Assembly (NCBI GenBank): GCA_013350335.1
Contig: CM023538.1
Coordinates: 60,749,080 to 60,813,079, forward strand
Direction of reading: 5' to 3'
Length of the DNA: 64,000 nucleotides
DNA from: Chimonanthus salicifolius
Lineage: Eukaryota > Streptophyta > Magnoliopsida > Laurales > Calycanthaceae
Shown here one piece after another: positions 1 to 10,329 of the stretch (the first letter of the stretch is position 1; each line of letters starts with the position of its first letter). Made by a program: the position numbers and the translations under genes. The notes beneath the pieces were generated by a model. That model did no database searches, was not told the origin of the DNA, and worked only from the letters and a program-made list of their open reading frames with translations.

Positions 1-245
1 AAAATTTATCTTCATTTGAGTTATTTTCAATATCACCATTCACGACATTATATTAAATATTCAAACTTTTTCCTTCAGTAATACAACTAGCTACTTTTCT
101 ACTTATTGTTCTTGTTCTTCCCATTTCTGGATCTTTCCTCTCAATTTCTTCTAAAGCCAAAGGGCAAATCCGTATCTCTTCCACATTGGTTTTTTTCTAC
201 TCTCTACCTCACGAATTTCATTTGAAATGGTATGGAGCCACCTCA

Positions 246-400
246 ATTTTTTTTTTTTTTTTGAGATTACTGTGTGGGAAATTCAGTAACAGTCATACTA
301 AAACCCCCACATATGAGCCTACTACCCGTAAGGCACACCAAGGTTAGACCATGGGGGTTCGAACCTGCAACCTCCCACTTCCTTAACCGTCTCAATTTTT
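246..400 (-). mobile_element. tRNA-derived SINE (family 1), minus strand
   Basis: Read on the minus strand, the unit has a head with GGTTCGAACCC, a good match to the pol III B box, then a body with the phrases GGTCTAACCTTGGTGTGCC and GGGTAGTAGGCTCA, and ends in a run of A (poly-T at 246-262 on the plus strand). The same body recurs many times in the window in both orientations. Non-autonomous; it encodes nothing. Confidence 0.7.
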
Positions 401-1144
401 AGTTGAATGTAAGTAACATCTTTCTGAGTTCTGACCCTATAAGACATATAGAGACCTATGAAAAGAGTGAAAAGAGTGTAGGTCTTTCTAAATTGTCTGT
501 ATTATAACTGTGTATTTTAAGTTTACAAGTTTGATTTAGATGACCTATAGTTGATAATTAATTCATGGATTAATAATGAATCTGCCGTGCACTTGCTAAT
601 CAAACAAATTTATAAAATTTATTTAAGATATTACATAAACAACATTTTTATTTATCTAATGTAAATTGAATTGATTTGCTTTTGAAAGCTTTACTAGTTT
701 ACTTTATCCTTGAAAGATGATTATAAATTTCACTATCCATGTTTTTCTACTAGGTAGAGGTTTTTGTCAAAAAAGGGTAAAAAAATAAATTAACATGTGA
801 TTTGGCGAAATAGGATTGGATGATCAGCCAGGATTTTTGGTCTTAAATATGATTAGAGTCTAATTACTGTACATGTCTAAGTCAAGTAATTTAGGTCATG
901 ATTGACATTTCAACTCTATACGTGTTTTAGTTATGCAACATTCTATGCAGTACACCTTGAGAGGGGTAGACTTGATATTTTCTTGGGGTCAATTTGATAT
1001 TTTCTTGTGGGGATCAATTACGTAATTCAATAGTTCAATTTATTGGGACCATTCCTCATAGTGTGAATGAAAGTTGAAAAAGAAACCATTGATTGTTGAA
1101 CAATATTGTTGTGTCAAATTTCATTATATTGATTTTCTAAATGT

Positions 1145-1274
1145 AAAAATGTTAAAATTCGAGCCTCCATTGTCTAATTTTGATGTACCTTAGGGGTAAT
1201 GAGCTCATTTATGGGAGTTTTAGTATGACTGTGTCTGAATTTCTCACACATTAATCAAAAAAAAAAAAAAATGT
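1145..1274 (+). mobile_element. SINE family 1, 5'-truncated copy
   Basis: It carries the family-1 body (TTCGAGCC, TAGGGGTAATGAGCTCA, TTTTAGTATGACTGTG) and a poly(A) tail at about 1258-1271. The tRNA-like head is missing. It forms the right arm of the foldback that starts near 221. Confidence 0.6.
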
Positions 1275-1337
1275 TAATTGAGGCGGCTCCATTACCATTT
1301 CAAAGATAATTTTTACTGTGTACTTACTTTTAATTAA

Positions 1338-1629
1338 CCGCAACTGTTAGGGAGATTAAGAGGCTACTCTCGGGCATGGAGGTTTCAATCAATCAGATTA
1401 GTCGTTTAGCAGATGGTGTGGTGGATTTTTTCGCTAAGAATGGTGTTGAAGGACCGACTTTAAGCATTTTTCTGTTATAGCTAAGTTTCTGTGGTTGTGT
1501 GGTTCTGGTTCCATTGCGTTTTTGTTTTCTTGGGCCTAATCCTCGTAGGTCTTTTGTGCCTTATAGCTTTGCCTTGTTCTTTTTCTTCTTTTAATGAAAT
1601 TTCTTCTTTAGTGCTAAAAAAAAAAAAAA
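1338..1629 (+). mobile_element. 5'-truncated LINE (L1-type) 3' end
   Basis: The first 120 or so bases translate to the end of a LINE reverse transcriptase/RNase H polyprotein (…INQISRLADGVVDFFAKNG…, then a stop near 1480), followed by a T-rich 3' UTR and a poly(A) tail at 1616-1629. The paralogous site near 41575 lacks it and reads TTTTAATTAAAAGATAG, so the insertion boundaries and a short ATTAA target duplication can be placed. A dead fragment. Confidence 0.75.
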
Positions 1630-2364
1630 TTAAAAGATAGATAAATGAAGCCTTAAGTAATAGTTGCTCTCCAATTCTCTTAATGTTATAGTTGTGAACT
1701 AATTCTAGACAGAATTAAAAAAAATTTATAAATAATTAGAGGTGTTCCTCAATTGAGCTCGGGCTGGGCTTCAATAAAAAATGCCCAAACCTGATTATTT
1801 TTACCGAAGCTCGAGCTCGTCCAATTAAGCCTGAGTATTTTGCATTTGATACTGTTTTTTATTTTATAAAGTAATTTATTATGTAAATTGAAAATATAAC
1901 CATACAGATTGAAATTATACTTAAATATTTACCATCATGTAAAATTTCAAACCAAAATACAATTTGTAGCCAATTGATCTTGATAGTCAAATTTGGCAAA
2001 CGTCTTTGGAAAGATGACGTCTGTGACTTTAACCATTAAGATCAAGTGGCCATAGATTGACTTTTGAGATACGGTTTTACCATTTTTTTATTTTTAAGTC
2101 TTCTTTCTATCTCTACGGTTGTATTTTTACAATCAATCGAGTCTCCTATCCAAATCAGATTCGATACCACCTTCTGCGTCATACAATAACAGACATGTGT
2201 AGATATACTCACATGTGCTCAATAACACTAAATATAATCATAATCATTATTACCATCTTAATTATTAATCTCATTTGGAGCCTTATTCAAGACTCATGGG
2301 ATTTAAGTTCACAACCTTTGCATTTTAACAACAAGCCCTAACAATTATTCATATTTAGGAAATG

Positions 2365-2625
2365 GATGTTTATTCTAACACGGGCAAAATTTGTTAAGAA
2401 ACATAGGGTAAAGTGCAATTCTTATTTTACCCATTCCAGTGTACTGCTCATCAAGTATCAGTGTACCGATATGTATAACATATACATGTAGAGCAACATG
2501 TTATCAGTACACCGTAACTTGAAGAAATGTGCACCGTTACTTGATGAACGGTACACCGTTAGAGATAAAATGATAATTTCACTCCATCACGTGTCTTCTA
2601 ACCGATTTTACCCATTTTAGAATGA
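2365..2625. mobile_element. MITE with long terminal inverted repeats
   Basis: The two ends are inverted copies of each other over roughly 80 bp. The inner part of each arm carries a GTGTACCGTTCATCAAGTA-like stretch and its reverse. Copies lie at 42306-42560 (paralogous site) and at about 48405-48628 (more diverged). There is no coding capacity. The superfamily is not certain. Confidence 0.55.
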
Positions 2626-3593
2626 GTGGCCTTCAAAAATTCAGAAAATTTCGGGTGAGTCCAATGAATTTCTTGATTTTCAAAAATTATTTAATAAATA
2701 GTGTTTAACATGACTACTGTACAGGTGAATATGAAGTCAAGCGTGACTGAGTCCTGCATAAATAATGCTTTAATTAGGTGGCAGAAAGTGACAGAGAATT
2801 GTTGAGGTGCGACAGAGATAGACTGCAAAGGAGCTAATGAAAATCAATTCCTAATTCTTAATATGATAATTTTAAATTAATAATTAACGATGAAAGATTT
2901 TAATTTAATAATTAAATTTATAAAATAAGGAGCTAATGAACAGTGATAAAGAAATAAGGATCTATTTATATGGAGCTCATTTTAGAGACTTCTTTGAATG
3001 ACTTATTTTGAAAAACCGCACAAAAACTAAGAATCATTTAAAAAGTGCAGAATTTAAGCAGAATAGGTGTTAGTGTTGAAACATCATTTTTTTTTTTTAT
3101 CATCTGTCTATTTTAATTGTTTAATTTAATTTTAATAAATTTATCGCTAAACATTTAAAAGAAAAAAATATATCATTCATATTATTAACTCCACAAGGAA
3201 ATACATCAATATTCTCTTAAGCGTTTGAAATTAGGGTCAAGGAAATTAAATCTGCCTAATATTTTTTTTTTAATTTTCAGATGCGACGGCTGAACAAACA
3301 TGGCAAAGATGTTAACCTTTCCAACAAAGTAAGAGTAAGTTTGAAGACCCTCGTGTTTCATGCGTAGCCAATTTACTGTGTCACTGTTAAAATATTGCAC
3401 TGAAAGTTGAAAGCAGAAACTATATATTCTATTTGGATTTTTACCTTTGGATGCTGAAAAGATATATCAAGATTTTTTTCAATAAAAGTGTCGAACTTCC
3501 ACTTTCCAACACAAAATCGGATTCAAATATAATTTTTACTGATACTTTTAATAAAAAAAAATACACAAATGAAGCCCTAAGTAGTAGTTGCTC

Positions 3594-3772
3594 AGCAATA
3601 ACCCATATAGGTGTAACTAATTGGTTGTCTCTAATTTTAGGAAGTGGGAGATTGCTGGTTTGAGCCCCTATAGTCTAATCTTGCTATGCTCTTGGGGTAG
3701 TGGGCTCACCCGTAGGGATTTTACGCTGGATATCCCGCAGTTTCCGCACATAAATTCAAAAAAAAAAAAAAA
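3594..3772 (+). mobile_element. SINE family 1
   Basis: The head contains TTGGTTGTCTCTAATTTTAG and the B-box-like GGTTTGAGCCCC. The body has TGGGGTAGTGGGCTCACCC, and the tail is poly(A) at 3758-3772. The site near 41610, where GTTGCTC runs straight into CAATTCTCTT, looks like the empty site. The copy in the second duplicated block is at 21517-21676. Confidence 0.7.
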
Positions 3773-3986
3773 TTCTCTTGTCTTTATAGTTGTGCAGTAA
3801 TTTTAGACCAAATTAAAAAATTATAGAGAAAATGATCCTTGCCACTCCTTTTTCAGAGAAACATTTTCCTAGAAAAAATGGCATTTCCCTTTATGTGGGA
3901 TATGAGTGAAAGAATCTTTTCGAAATCCCATAATCTTTCTTTTCTTATTTGAAAAAAAAACTGAACCACTCGAAATTGTTGTGCAT

Positions 3987-4217
3987 ATCATTGAACTCTT
4001 GTTCCCTTATGGTGAAAATACTAAGGGATTGGATGTAAATGCCATGAATGTAAACTGTTCTACACCCTTAGATGTATTACAAGAGATATCTGGTAGATGC
4101 AACCGAATAAAAATTGGAATGGTCTTTAGAAGTGTTAAAGCCAAGCGAGTAAGAGAATTGCCAAGAAAGACACACAGTAAAAAATTGCCTATGTTTTATA
4201 CTAAAAGTTTCAATTAA
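3987..4217 (+). pseudogene. Truncated exon 2 of an ankyrin/PGG gene
   Basis: This matches the first 64 or so codons of exon 2 of gene D (IIELLFPYGEN…, then LDVNAMNVN…, KAKRVRELPRKT) and then diverges into unrelated sequence with a stop at 4217. The whole PGG and membrane part is missing. The splice-acceptor AG of gene D is CAT here (…GTTGTGCAT), so even the exon start is no longer spliceable. The 150 bp upstream still resemble the end of gene D's intron. A second copy with an intact acceptor is at 21887-22117. Confidence 0.8.
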
Positions 4218-5095
4218 CATTTTTCAATCCAACCTCAGCCGAGTTGAAAATTATAATTTTGTTGAAAAAACAGCCGATTGCCGGAACAAAAGCCGAGACA
4301 AGAAAAAGATAATTTTGAAACGATATGGATCATAGAAAGAAAGATCAGATGTAATGAACACAAAATCAAATATTGAAAAAGAAAGAAAATGAGATCTAAT
4401 GAATGGGTTTAGATTGAAAATTTGTGACTGAAAGTTTTTACTCTGAAAAAAAAAAAAATTTACAAATTTTTTGCCATGACAATAGGCTGAATTTTTTTGT
4501 TGTCATCAATATAAAAAATTCATCTTGGTGAAAATTATTAGCTAAGCTCAATACTGAATTTTATTTTCAATTTTAATTATTTTGAGGTCAAAAAGTCTCA
4601 AATAAAGTTTTTCAATCCAAAAGCTCAATTACGAAGTCGGGATAAGATGAATTTTTTTAATATTAATATAAAAAAAAATCAGTATGTTGTGTAAAAAAAT
4701 AGTCTAGGACAATAATTTTGGTGATTGAAAAAAATTTAGTCAAAACCTTTTAATTCAATGCTAATTTACAAATTTGAATCAAGAAAACTTGATTTACAAT
4801 AATGAGATTTTTTTTAAAGAATCTATTTCTAATATGAGAAATAATAAAATTTAATTAAGAAATGAGAGAAAAAAAATTTACTTGCTAAATCAACACTACA
4901 TTTATTTTTAATTAAAATTAAACTTTAATATATATATAACAAAAGTGTCGAAATTCCATTGTTCAGCACAACATAGGATTTCACCACACCTATTGAATAA
5001 CATAGATCGAATTCAAAGATAATTTGAGTTTTTATATTATCCTTTTATATATTTTTATATATGAATGGATTCTTAATAAATGACATATTCTAATT

Positions 5096-5549
5096 GGGCA
5101 GTGATCTTCACACGGGCATTTTGTGTATAAAGACATAGGTTTTACCGTAATGCCTAATTTGCCCTCCACCTGCCTACCGAAGAAAAAAAAATGTCAAAAT
5201 TCATGAACAGTGCAATCGGTTCACCGAAATTGCAAGTCGGCTCTCCAAAATTCGTGAACACTGCAAATCGGCTTGCCGAAATTTATAAACAGTGCAATTC
5301 GGCTCTCTAAAATTGAAACTCGACTCGCCAAAATTCATGAACAGTGCAATTCGACTATCTAAAATTTCAAATCGGCTCGTCAAAATTTATGAACAGTGCA
5401 ATTCGGCTCTCTTAAATTTCAAGTCGGCTTGTGAAATCCTCGTGAATAGTAAAAATCAACCCATTAAAATTTTACTATTCATAAAAAAGATAAAATTGAA
5501 AATACATTCAAACTTGTGTTGCTAAATACAAAATAGCTGTAAGAGGTCT
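5096..5549. mobile_element. MITE with an internal tandem array (copy 1)
   Basis: The left end is GGGCAGTGATCTTCACACGG. The centre is a tandem array of roughly 28-32-bp units built on ATTCATGAACAGTGCAATTC and CGGCTCGCC. TAATT lies on both sides. In the third block copy (near 44815) the flanks are joined directly (CCTAATTTTATAA), which is the empty or excised site. It resembles the better-preserved element at 34561-35018. No coding capacity. Confidence 0.6.
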
Positions 5550-6260
5550 TAATTTTATAAAATCACGTCTCTTCATGCTTCACGTGGTATTCATAGTAAA
5601 ATTCTTCTAGCGATTGAGAGCTATTCATTCTCCAACATAATCATAAGTTCTTATTCATGTGTTTATCCACCCACTGTTTTTTTTTGTTTTAATCTGCCTG
5701 TCAACGTGTTGTCCAATCATATGTCTTCAGTCTTTTTCTTTTTTCACTATCTTATCTTCATGCATTTAATATTAATTCTTTGTTTTGTGGGGGCCCATTG
5801 GGCCATTGCATCTCTATAATTCAGGGGTAAAAAATTCACCCATATTTTATGACCGGGCTGATATGTTGTATCTAGGATATCGGCCAATATCTCTCTTTCC
5901 TATTTTTTTTTGGAATAAATATCGGTTGTTTAAAATCGTATCAGTCGATATCAGTGAGATCTCATTTCCTGCTATAATTGTTCTCATCCACAACATTTGT
6001 ATCAGGTACTCGAGCCCATGCAATAAAATTAGGTTAGTTTAAATACATTTTACATTATTTTTGTTGTTCTCCATCGTCACTATTATTGCCACTATTTGCT
6101 TCATCCAAAGTGAATTTTTAGTTATCACTCAATTTTAGCCATTGGTCGTCAATTTGTGACTCATTTTGGACTATCTATTTTCTGAATTTAATCATTATAG
6201 TTCTATCTATGTATACTTCAATTGTGGTTATAATTATACTTAAATGTCGCCCTTTGTCTT

Positions 6261-6409
6261 TTTTCTTTTTTATATGTAGGAAACCACGGGATTACCAGCG
6301 TAAAACCTCCACGGGTAAGTCCACTACCCCTACAGCACACACCAAGGTTAGGCTATGAGAGCTTGAAATCGCAACCTCTCACTTTCTGAGACGGGAGACA
6401 ACGAGTTGA
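6261..6409 (-). mobile_element. SINE family 1, minus strand
   Basis: The poly-T side is at about 6261-6272 and the body holds the family-1 phrases in reverse (AGGCTATGAGAGCTTGAA, AGTCCACTACCCCTA). A perfect 10-bp target duplication CCTTTGTCTT flanks it (6251-6260 and 6410-6419). Because the same insertion sits in all three block copies (also 24158-24306 and 45389-45537), it predates the duplications. Confidence 0.75.
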
Positions 6410-7867
6410 CCTTTGTCTTCTTTTACTTCTCACAAATTTTTGACAACTTTTGTATCTATCTATTTTTGTTTTTGATCGTAGTTCTGATCAATTCAATCTT
6501 ACATATTTGACAATCTCATATGGTGATCTTTGTCTATGATAAGTTATGATGCTATAAGCTGATAAAAAAGATTTGATCCTTGTCCTACCAACATAGTCTT
6601 GCAGCTCCTTTAGATTTATGCTCATTCAGATTCAATGGGGTCTTTTGTACATCAGTCTGTATGTTGATATTACGGTTGTTTTCTTAGCGTTGTTCAATTT
6701 AAAAATTTTATGCTAATATTGTGCAAAGCATGTTATGAAAATATTTTTTGATATGTGATTGATGCATTACTTATAACTTTCACTTATAAGAAAAAGCAAA
6801 ACAAAGAGAAAATGGATAAAAACTGATTTGTTAGATTATAGAGTAATGGTTTATGATAAGATCAATTAGTTGCGAAGAATAATAAAATCGACTCGTGATA
6901 GATGAAATTATAGCTTATATGATGATAGTGATGATGAATCAGCTACCTATTGATATAAAAAAGAGAGTATGTAAACTCGGTATCCTTAATTTTTTTGGAA
7001 AATGTATTGCACAAGTATGAGTTATATAATGCTTTAACAAGATAATAAAGTGCTTTAGGGTTATTTTATCAATTTAGTAGATTATTACGAGAAGATTTAC
7101 TTTCTAAATATCATTGTTTTCCTTCTTAGTTGTAAGTAAAACTTAATTTTCATCTCTTTGATCATTTGGTATCAAAGCTATTAAAAATCAACCTCTAACC
7201 TCAAGCTAAAGTTTAGGTTAATTCTTCATAATTTTCATTACTCAATTAAATTTATAATCAAGCTTGCTTACAGCTGAGTGAAAACAATAATATCTATAAA
7301 GTAAGCATAGCATCTCCTTTTAATAATAATATTAGATTGCTAGCCTATCTTATCTAGCTGATAAAGTGGGAACCTAATCAGTATCTAGAAGTCCCCACAC
7401 TAATAATTGATGGTTAGAATCTCACTTTATAAATGAAAAGAATGAGACTAATCTTAAGGATACACGAAAGCACTTGCAAATCGCATGTATCAAGTAAGTT
7501 TGAGAGGAAATAGGTGCGGATTTTAGACAAATAAATAATATGTTCATAAACCTCTTCAAATAATGCTTCTCAAACTCTTCGAAAGAACCTCTCATGCGTA
7601 TGAGTGATACTTGGTTTATCTTGAGTATTTGAGTTGAGAAATGATTAAGTGTAGGAGATTAAAGTTAAGCCTCTTATATCTATCATCTATTTTAAGAATT
7701 TTTTTATTTTAAAATTTAAAATTTTATTAATTGAGAATGAAGATGAGGGATTGACATTATTACACTCAATTACTGCACTTTGTAATTTTTTATATAAGTT
7801 TTAAATTTATTTTAAGATAAGTATTACCTTTTTATATAAAAATTTAAATTTTATCATCATCAAATGC

Positions 7868-9302
7868 AAAAAAAATATCAATTTACTATCAGCTTTACAA
7901 GTTCTTCTTCTCTAATTGACTCCATCATAAGTCATAACATGAGTCACTCAATAATCTATTATATTTTTCTTTATCTCTTCCTTAGAAATTTTCAGTGATC
8001 GACCTCTTCTCCCAGTGCCTTTGATATGTAAATTCTCAAATAAACTAATTGACATTATGTTTTATGCTCTATTAACATGGCCAAAAAATTTAAAATGAGT
8101 TTCTCTCAAATTAGTTGAATTATTTCAAAAATATCCATAATATATTCGATTCCAATTTTATTCCTTAAAGTTAATCTGTTCATCAAAAGTAGCATACATG
8201 TCTTCAATTTCTCTATTTATCATTTTTTAGTTGTCAACACTTTACTCTATCAAACACAAAAAACTCTAAAGATTCTTTTAAATTTTGCCAACATTTCTTC
8301 TATCTTATTAATTATTTTTAGTCGAAACATCTCCTATTAAAATTTATATTCATTTGCAATATTTTTCAAATATGTTTTTTCAAGTTTATTTTTCTAGTGA
8401 TCAGCAAAGATGGTGTCACGCAAGAAGCGTCAGCAAACATGCTGTCAGCATTATCCATGTTAGCTTTCTTGGATCATTCGACCATACAAGCCCACCTATT
8501 TTTAACCTGGCTGGAAAGTGAAACTCAATTATTGCATGGTAATTGAATGCGTAGTGATTTTTTATCACGACCTTTTTTGCGGTGCACTATTTTTAATAAA
8601 AAATTAATTTTTATCCTTTTTCTTATAATAGAGAGAACCACGAGATACTGGCTCCGTTAAATTCTTTGAGAGTGCGCCTCGTTTATAAAAAAAAGTGGTA
8701 GTGCAAAAATCACTACTCTAATGAATTGTTCTAAAAGCTTTTCTCCATTTTTTTTTCCTTAATATCCTTAAGTTAACCATATTTTTCTAAAAAGGAATTG
8801 GCCAAAGTCCAATATTTTGAATTTAAAAATTTTCCACTCTACTGGAAAATGAATATTTTAAAATATCAAATTTTATTAGATATTTGGAAGACGATTGCAA
8901 ATCGATAGTATTGGTGAAAATATTGCCACATTTCCGTTCCTTTAAATTATGTAAAGACTAAGAATTTAATCCATTTTAACTAATTTTTAAGTCTCCCAAA
9001 TGACCATTAAGTCTATATAACACGGAAATAAAAAAAAATCCAGACAATAATTTCTTTTACTAATACTAACTTTGTATTCTAATTTTTCTTTATTTAAAAC
9101 CCATGTTAAAAGTGGGGAAATTCGTTTGCTCCCCTGCATGTACGGGCAATGAATTGAGAGAATAGGGAAAGGAAAATGGCATTTCTGTAAATATCAATTG
9201 AAAGGTGAAAAAGAAAAAAAATGAAACAAGAATATTAATTTGGTGCAACTGTGAGTAAATCTCACGGTGCACAAATCAGTTCTCATATTATAACCTGTTA
9301 AC
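7868..9302. other. Upstream region of gene A, no gene seen
   Basis: AT-rich DNA. Part of it (7870-8350) resembles the region upstream of gene D (35800-36320), and 8411-9060 resembles 47271-47930 upstream of gene B. It therefore looks like ancestral 5' flank of the gene family, cut by different deletions in each copy. No conserved reading frame. Confidence 0.55.
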
Positions 9303-9322
9303 AATAATATGGAGATGATAAA

Positions 9323-9517
9323 TCCAAGAGGGAGTTGGTCGGACGGTCGAGAAGCTCCTTTTAAGAAAGAAGTTTTGGGTTTGATTCACACTTAACACTC
9401 TTTTAGGTCACTCTCTATAGTTGCTTACTTGGTGTGTGGCACATGCCCCAAAGTCTTGTTGAGCTAAAATGTCCTCTGTTTCAATACAGATGAATCCTTG
9501 GACACTTGGTCTTCAAA
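9323..9517 (+). mobile_element. tRNA-derived SINE (family 2)
   Basis: It has a tRNA-like head (GGTCGGACGGTCGAGAAGC and B-box-like GGGTTTGATTC), a CCCCAAAG… body and an A-rich end. An imperfect 20-bp target duplication (AATAATATGGAGATGATAAA) flanks it at 9303-9322 and 9518-9537, typical of LINE-driven insertion. Equivalent copies lie at 49570-49742 and 20769-20932. Confidence 0.75.
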
Positions 9518-9639
9518 AATAATATCGAGATGACAAAATCTTTTTTTTTTTATTAAAAGTAGATGTAATTAATATAATTAATTCAAATCTTATCATAATT
9601 TTATGCAATTAACATGTTAAGATCATTTCTCCCTCACTT

Positions 9640-9780
9640 GATTTTCTTACACAGAAGAGCTGCCCTCATTCGCATAAAGAATGCCTTCAATCATTTCTAG
9701 AACCTGAAGAAGCTATTTAAGACATAATACGCCTGTACATTTCATCCCTCTCTTCAGTTCATTATTTAAGACATAAGGTG
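9640..9780 (+). promoter_or_regulatory. Extra copy of the family core promoter upstream of gene A
   Basis: This 140-bp stretch matches the immediate promoter of gene B (49850-49990), including AATGCCTTCAATCATTT, the TATA-like TATTTAA (9714-9720) and ACATAATACGCC. It lies about 550 bp upstream of gene A's own promoter, which carries the same elements again. It ends without the CACCCGCG…ATG part. Whether it is used cannot be told from sequence. Confidence 0.5.
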
Positions 9781-10210
9781 CTTGTGTGATTTTCAAAAAA
9801 ATTCTGAAAATTTGATAAATGCTGAAATTTATAAGATACTTTTTATTTTCAAGTTTCTTGTCAAAAAATGAATAAAATGATGTAAAAATGTTTCTAAAAT
9901 AAAATAAATAGCTCTAAATATGATGGGTAGAATCTAAACAAATCTTTGTCTAATTTTTTAATATTCTGAATTTTTTACAAAATTTTAAAAATTGAAATAT
10001 AATATGAGATACATGTCACTATGAGTATTTGAGAATATAAATTTTATATTAGTATCGAAATTTATATTTTAATGATCTAAAACTATACCAAAAGAAAATG
10101 ACCGTTACTTTAAGAGAATATTCTCACCCTAGATTTTCTATTTTTTTTAAATTAAAAAAAAAATTAGAGGAGAGAGAAAGCGTTTTAAACCCCTGGTCCC
10201 TTTGCACAGA

Positions 10211-10329
10211 CAATGCCTTCAATCAACTTGAAGAATCTATTTAAGACCTAATACGCCAGTAAATTTCATCCCCCTCATCAGTTCATTACTTCATTTGCTA
10301 CACCCGCGTGAGAGAGAGTGAGATAGAGG
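10211..10329 (+). promoter_or_regulatory. Promoter and 5' leader of gene A
   Basis: It has a TATA-like TATTTAAG at 10238-10245, the shared TAATACGCC motif, then CTTCATTTGCTACACCCGCG and a GA-rich leader directly before ATG at 10330. The same order of elements precedes gene B (TATTTAA at 49937-49943). The TATA-to-ATG distance is about 90 bp, giving a leader of about 60 bases. Confidence 0.55.

Larger units (their letters stand above)
221..1303. repeat. Inverted-repeat (foldback) unit with a SINE 3' half in each arm
   Basis: The sequence around 221-246 (TGGAGCCACCTCAA followed by poly-T) recurs reversed at 1277-1303 (poly-A, then TTGAGGCGGCTCCATTACC). Inside each arm lies the 3' part of the same SINE, in opposite orientation. 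Arms are about 150 bp and the AT-rich spacer is about 750 bp with no gene. It is either an inverted duplication of a SINE plus its flank, or a transposon that carried the SINE. The arms have diverged, so the event is old. Confidence 0.5.
1304..3080 (+). repeat. Segmental duplicate, copy 1 (matches 41500-43035)
   Basis: From the text near 1310 to a poly-T stretch near 3095 the sequence runs parallel to 41500-43035 with scattered substitutions. The main difference is a LINE end at 1338-1629 that is absent from the other copy. Both copies include the same MITE (2365-2625 here). No gene is visible: short open frames here are not conserved between the copies. Confidence 0.7.
3140..7867 (+). repeat. 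4.8-kb duplicated block, copy 1
   Basis: Near-identical by eye to 21005-25816. Its second part (from about 4880) also matches 44600-47930, which lacks the 3' portion of a broken PGG exon and one MITE. The block contains a SINE, a PGG-exon fragment, an array-type MITE and a second SINE, plus AT-rich DNA without genes. Short reading frames around 3433-3663 and 5785-6042 are shared only because the DNA is duplicated. Confidence 0.8.

Noticed and set aside
3906..4217. Independent 103-residue gene
   Set aside because: The 5' part is intron-derived and the rest is a truncated PGG exon 2 with a lost splice acceptor.
5180..5460. Regularly spaced direct repeats resembling a CRISPR array
   Set aside because: Units are imperfect, contiguous rather than separated by unique spacers, and lie inside a MITE in plant DNA.
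9330..9420. tRNA gene suggested by the GGTCGAGAAGC and GGGTTTGATTC motifs
   Set aside because: No cloverleaf can be drawn and the unit continues into a SINE body with target duplications; it is the tRNA-like head of a SINE.
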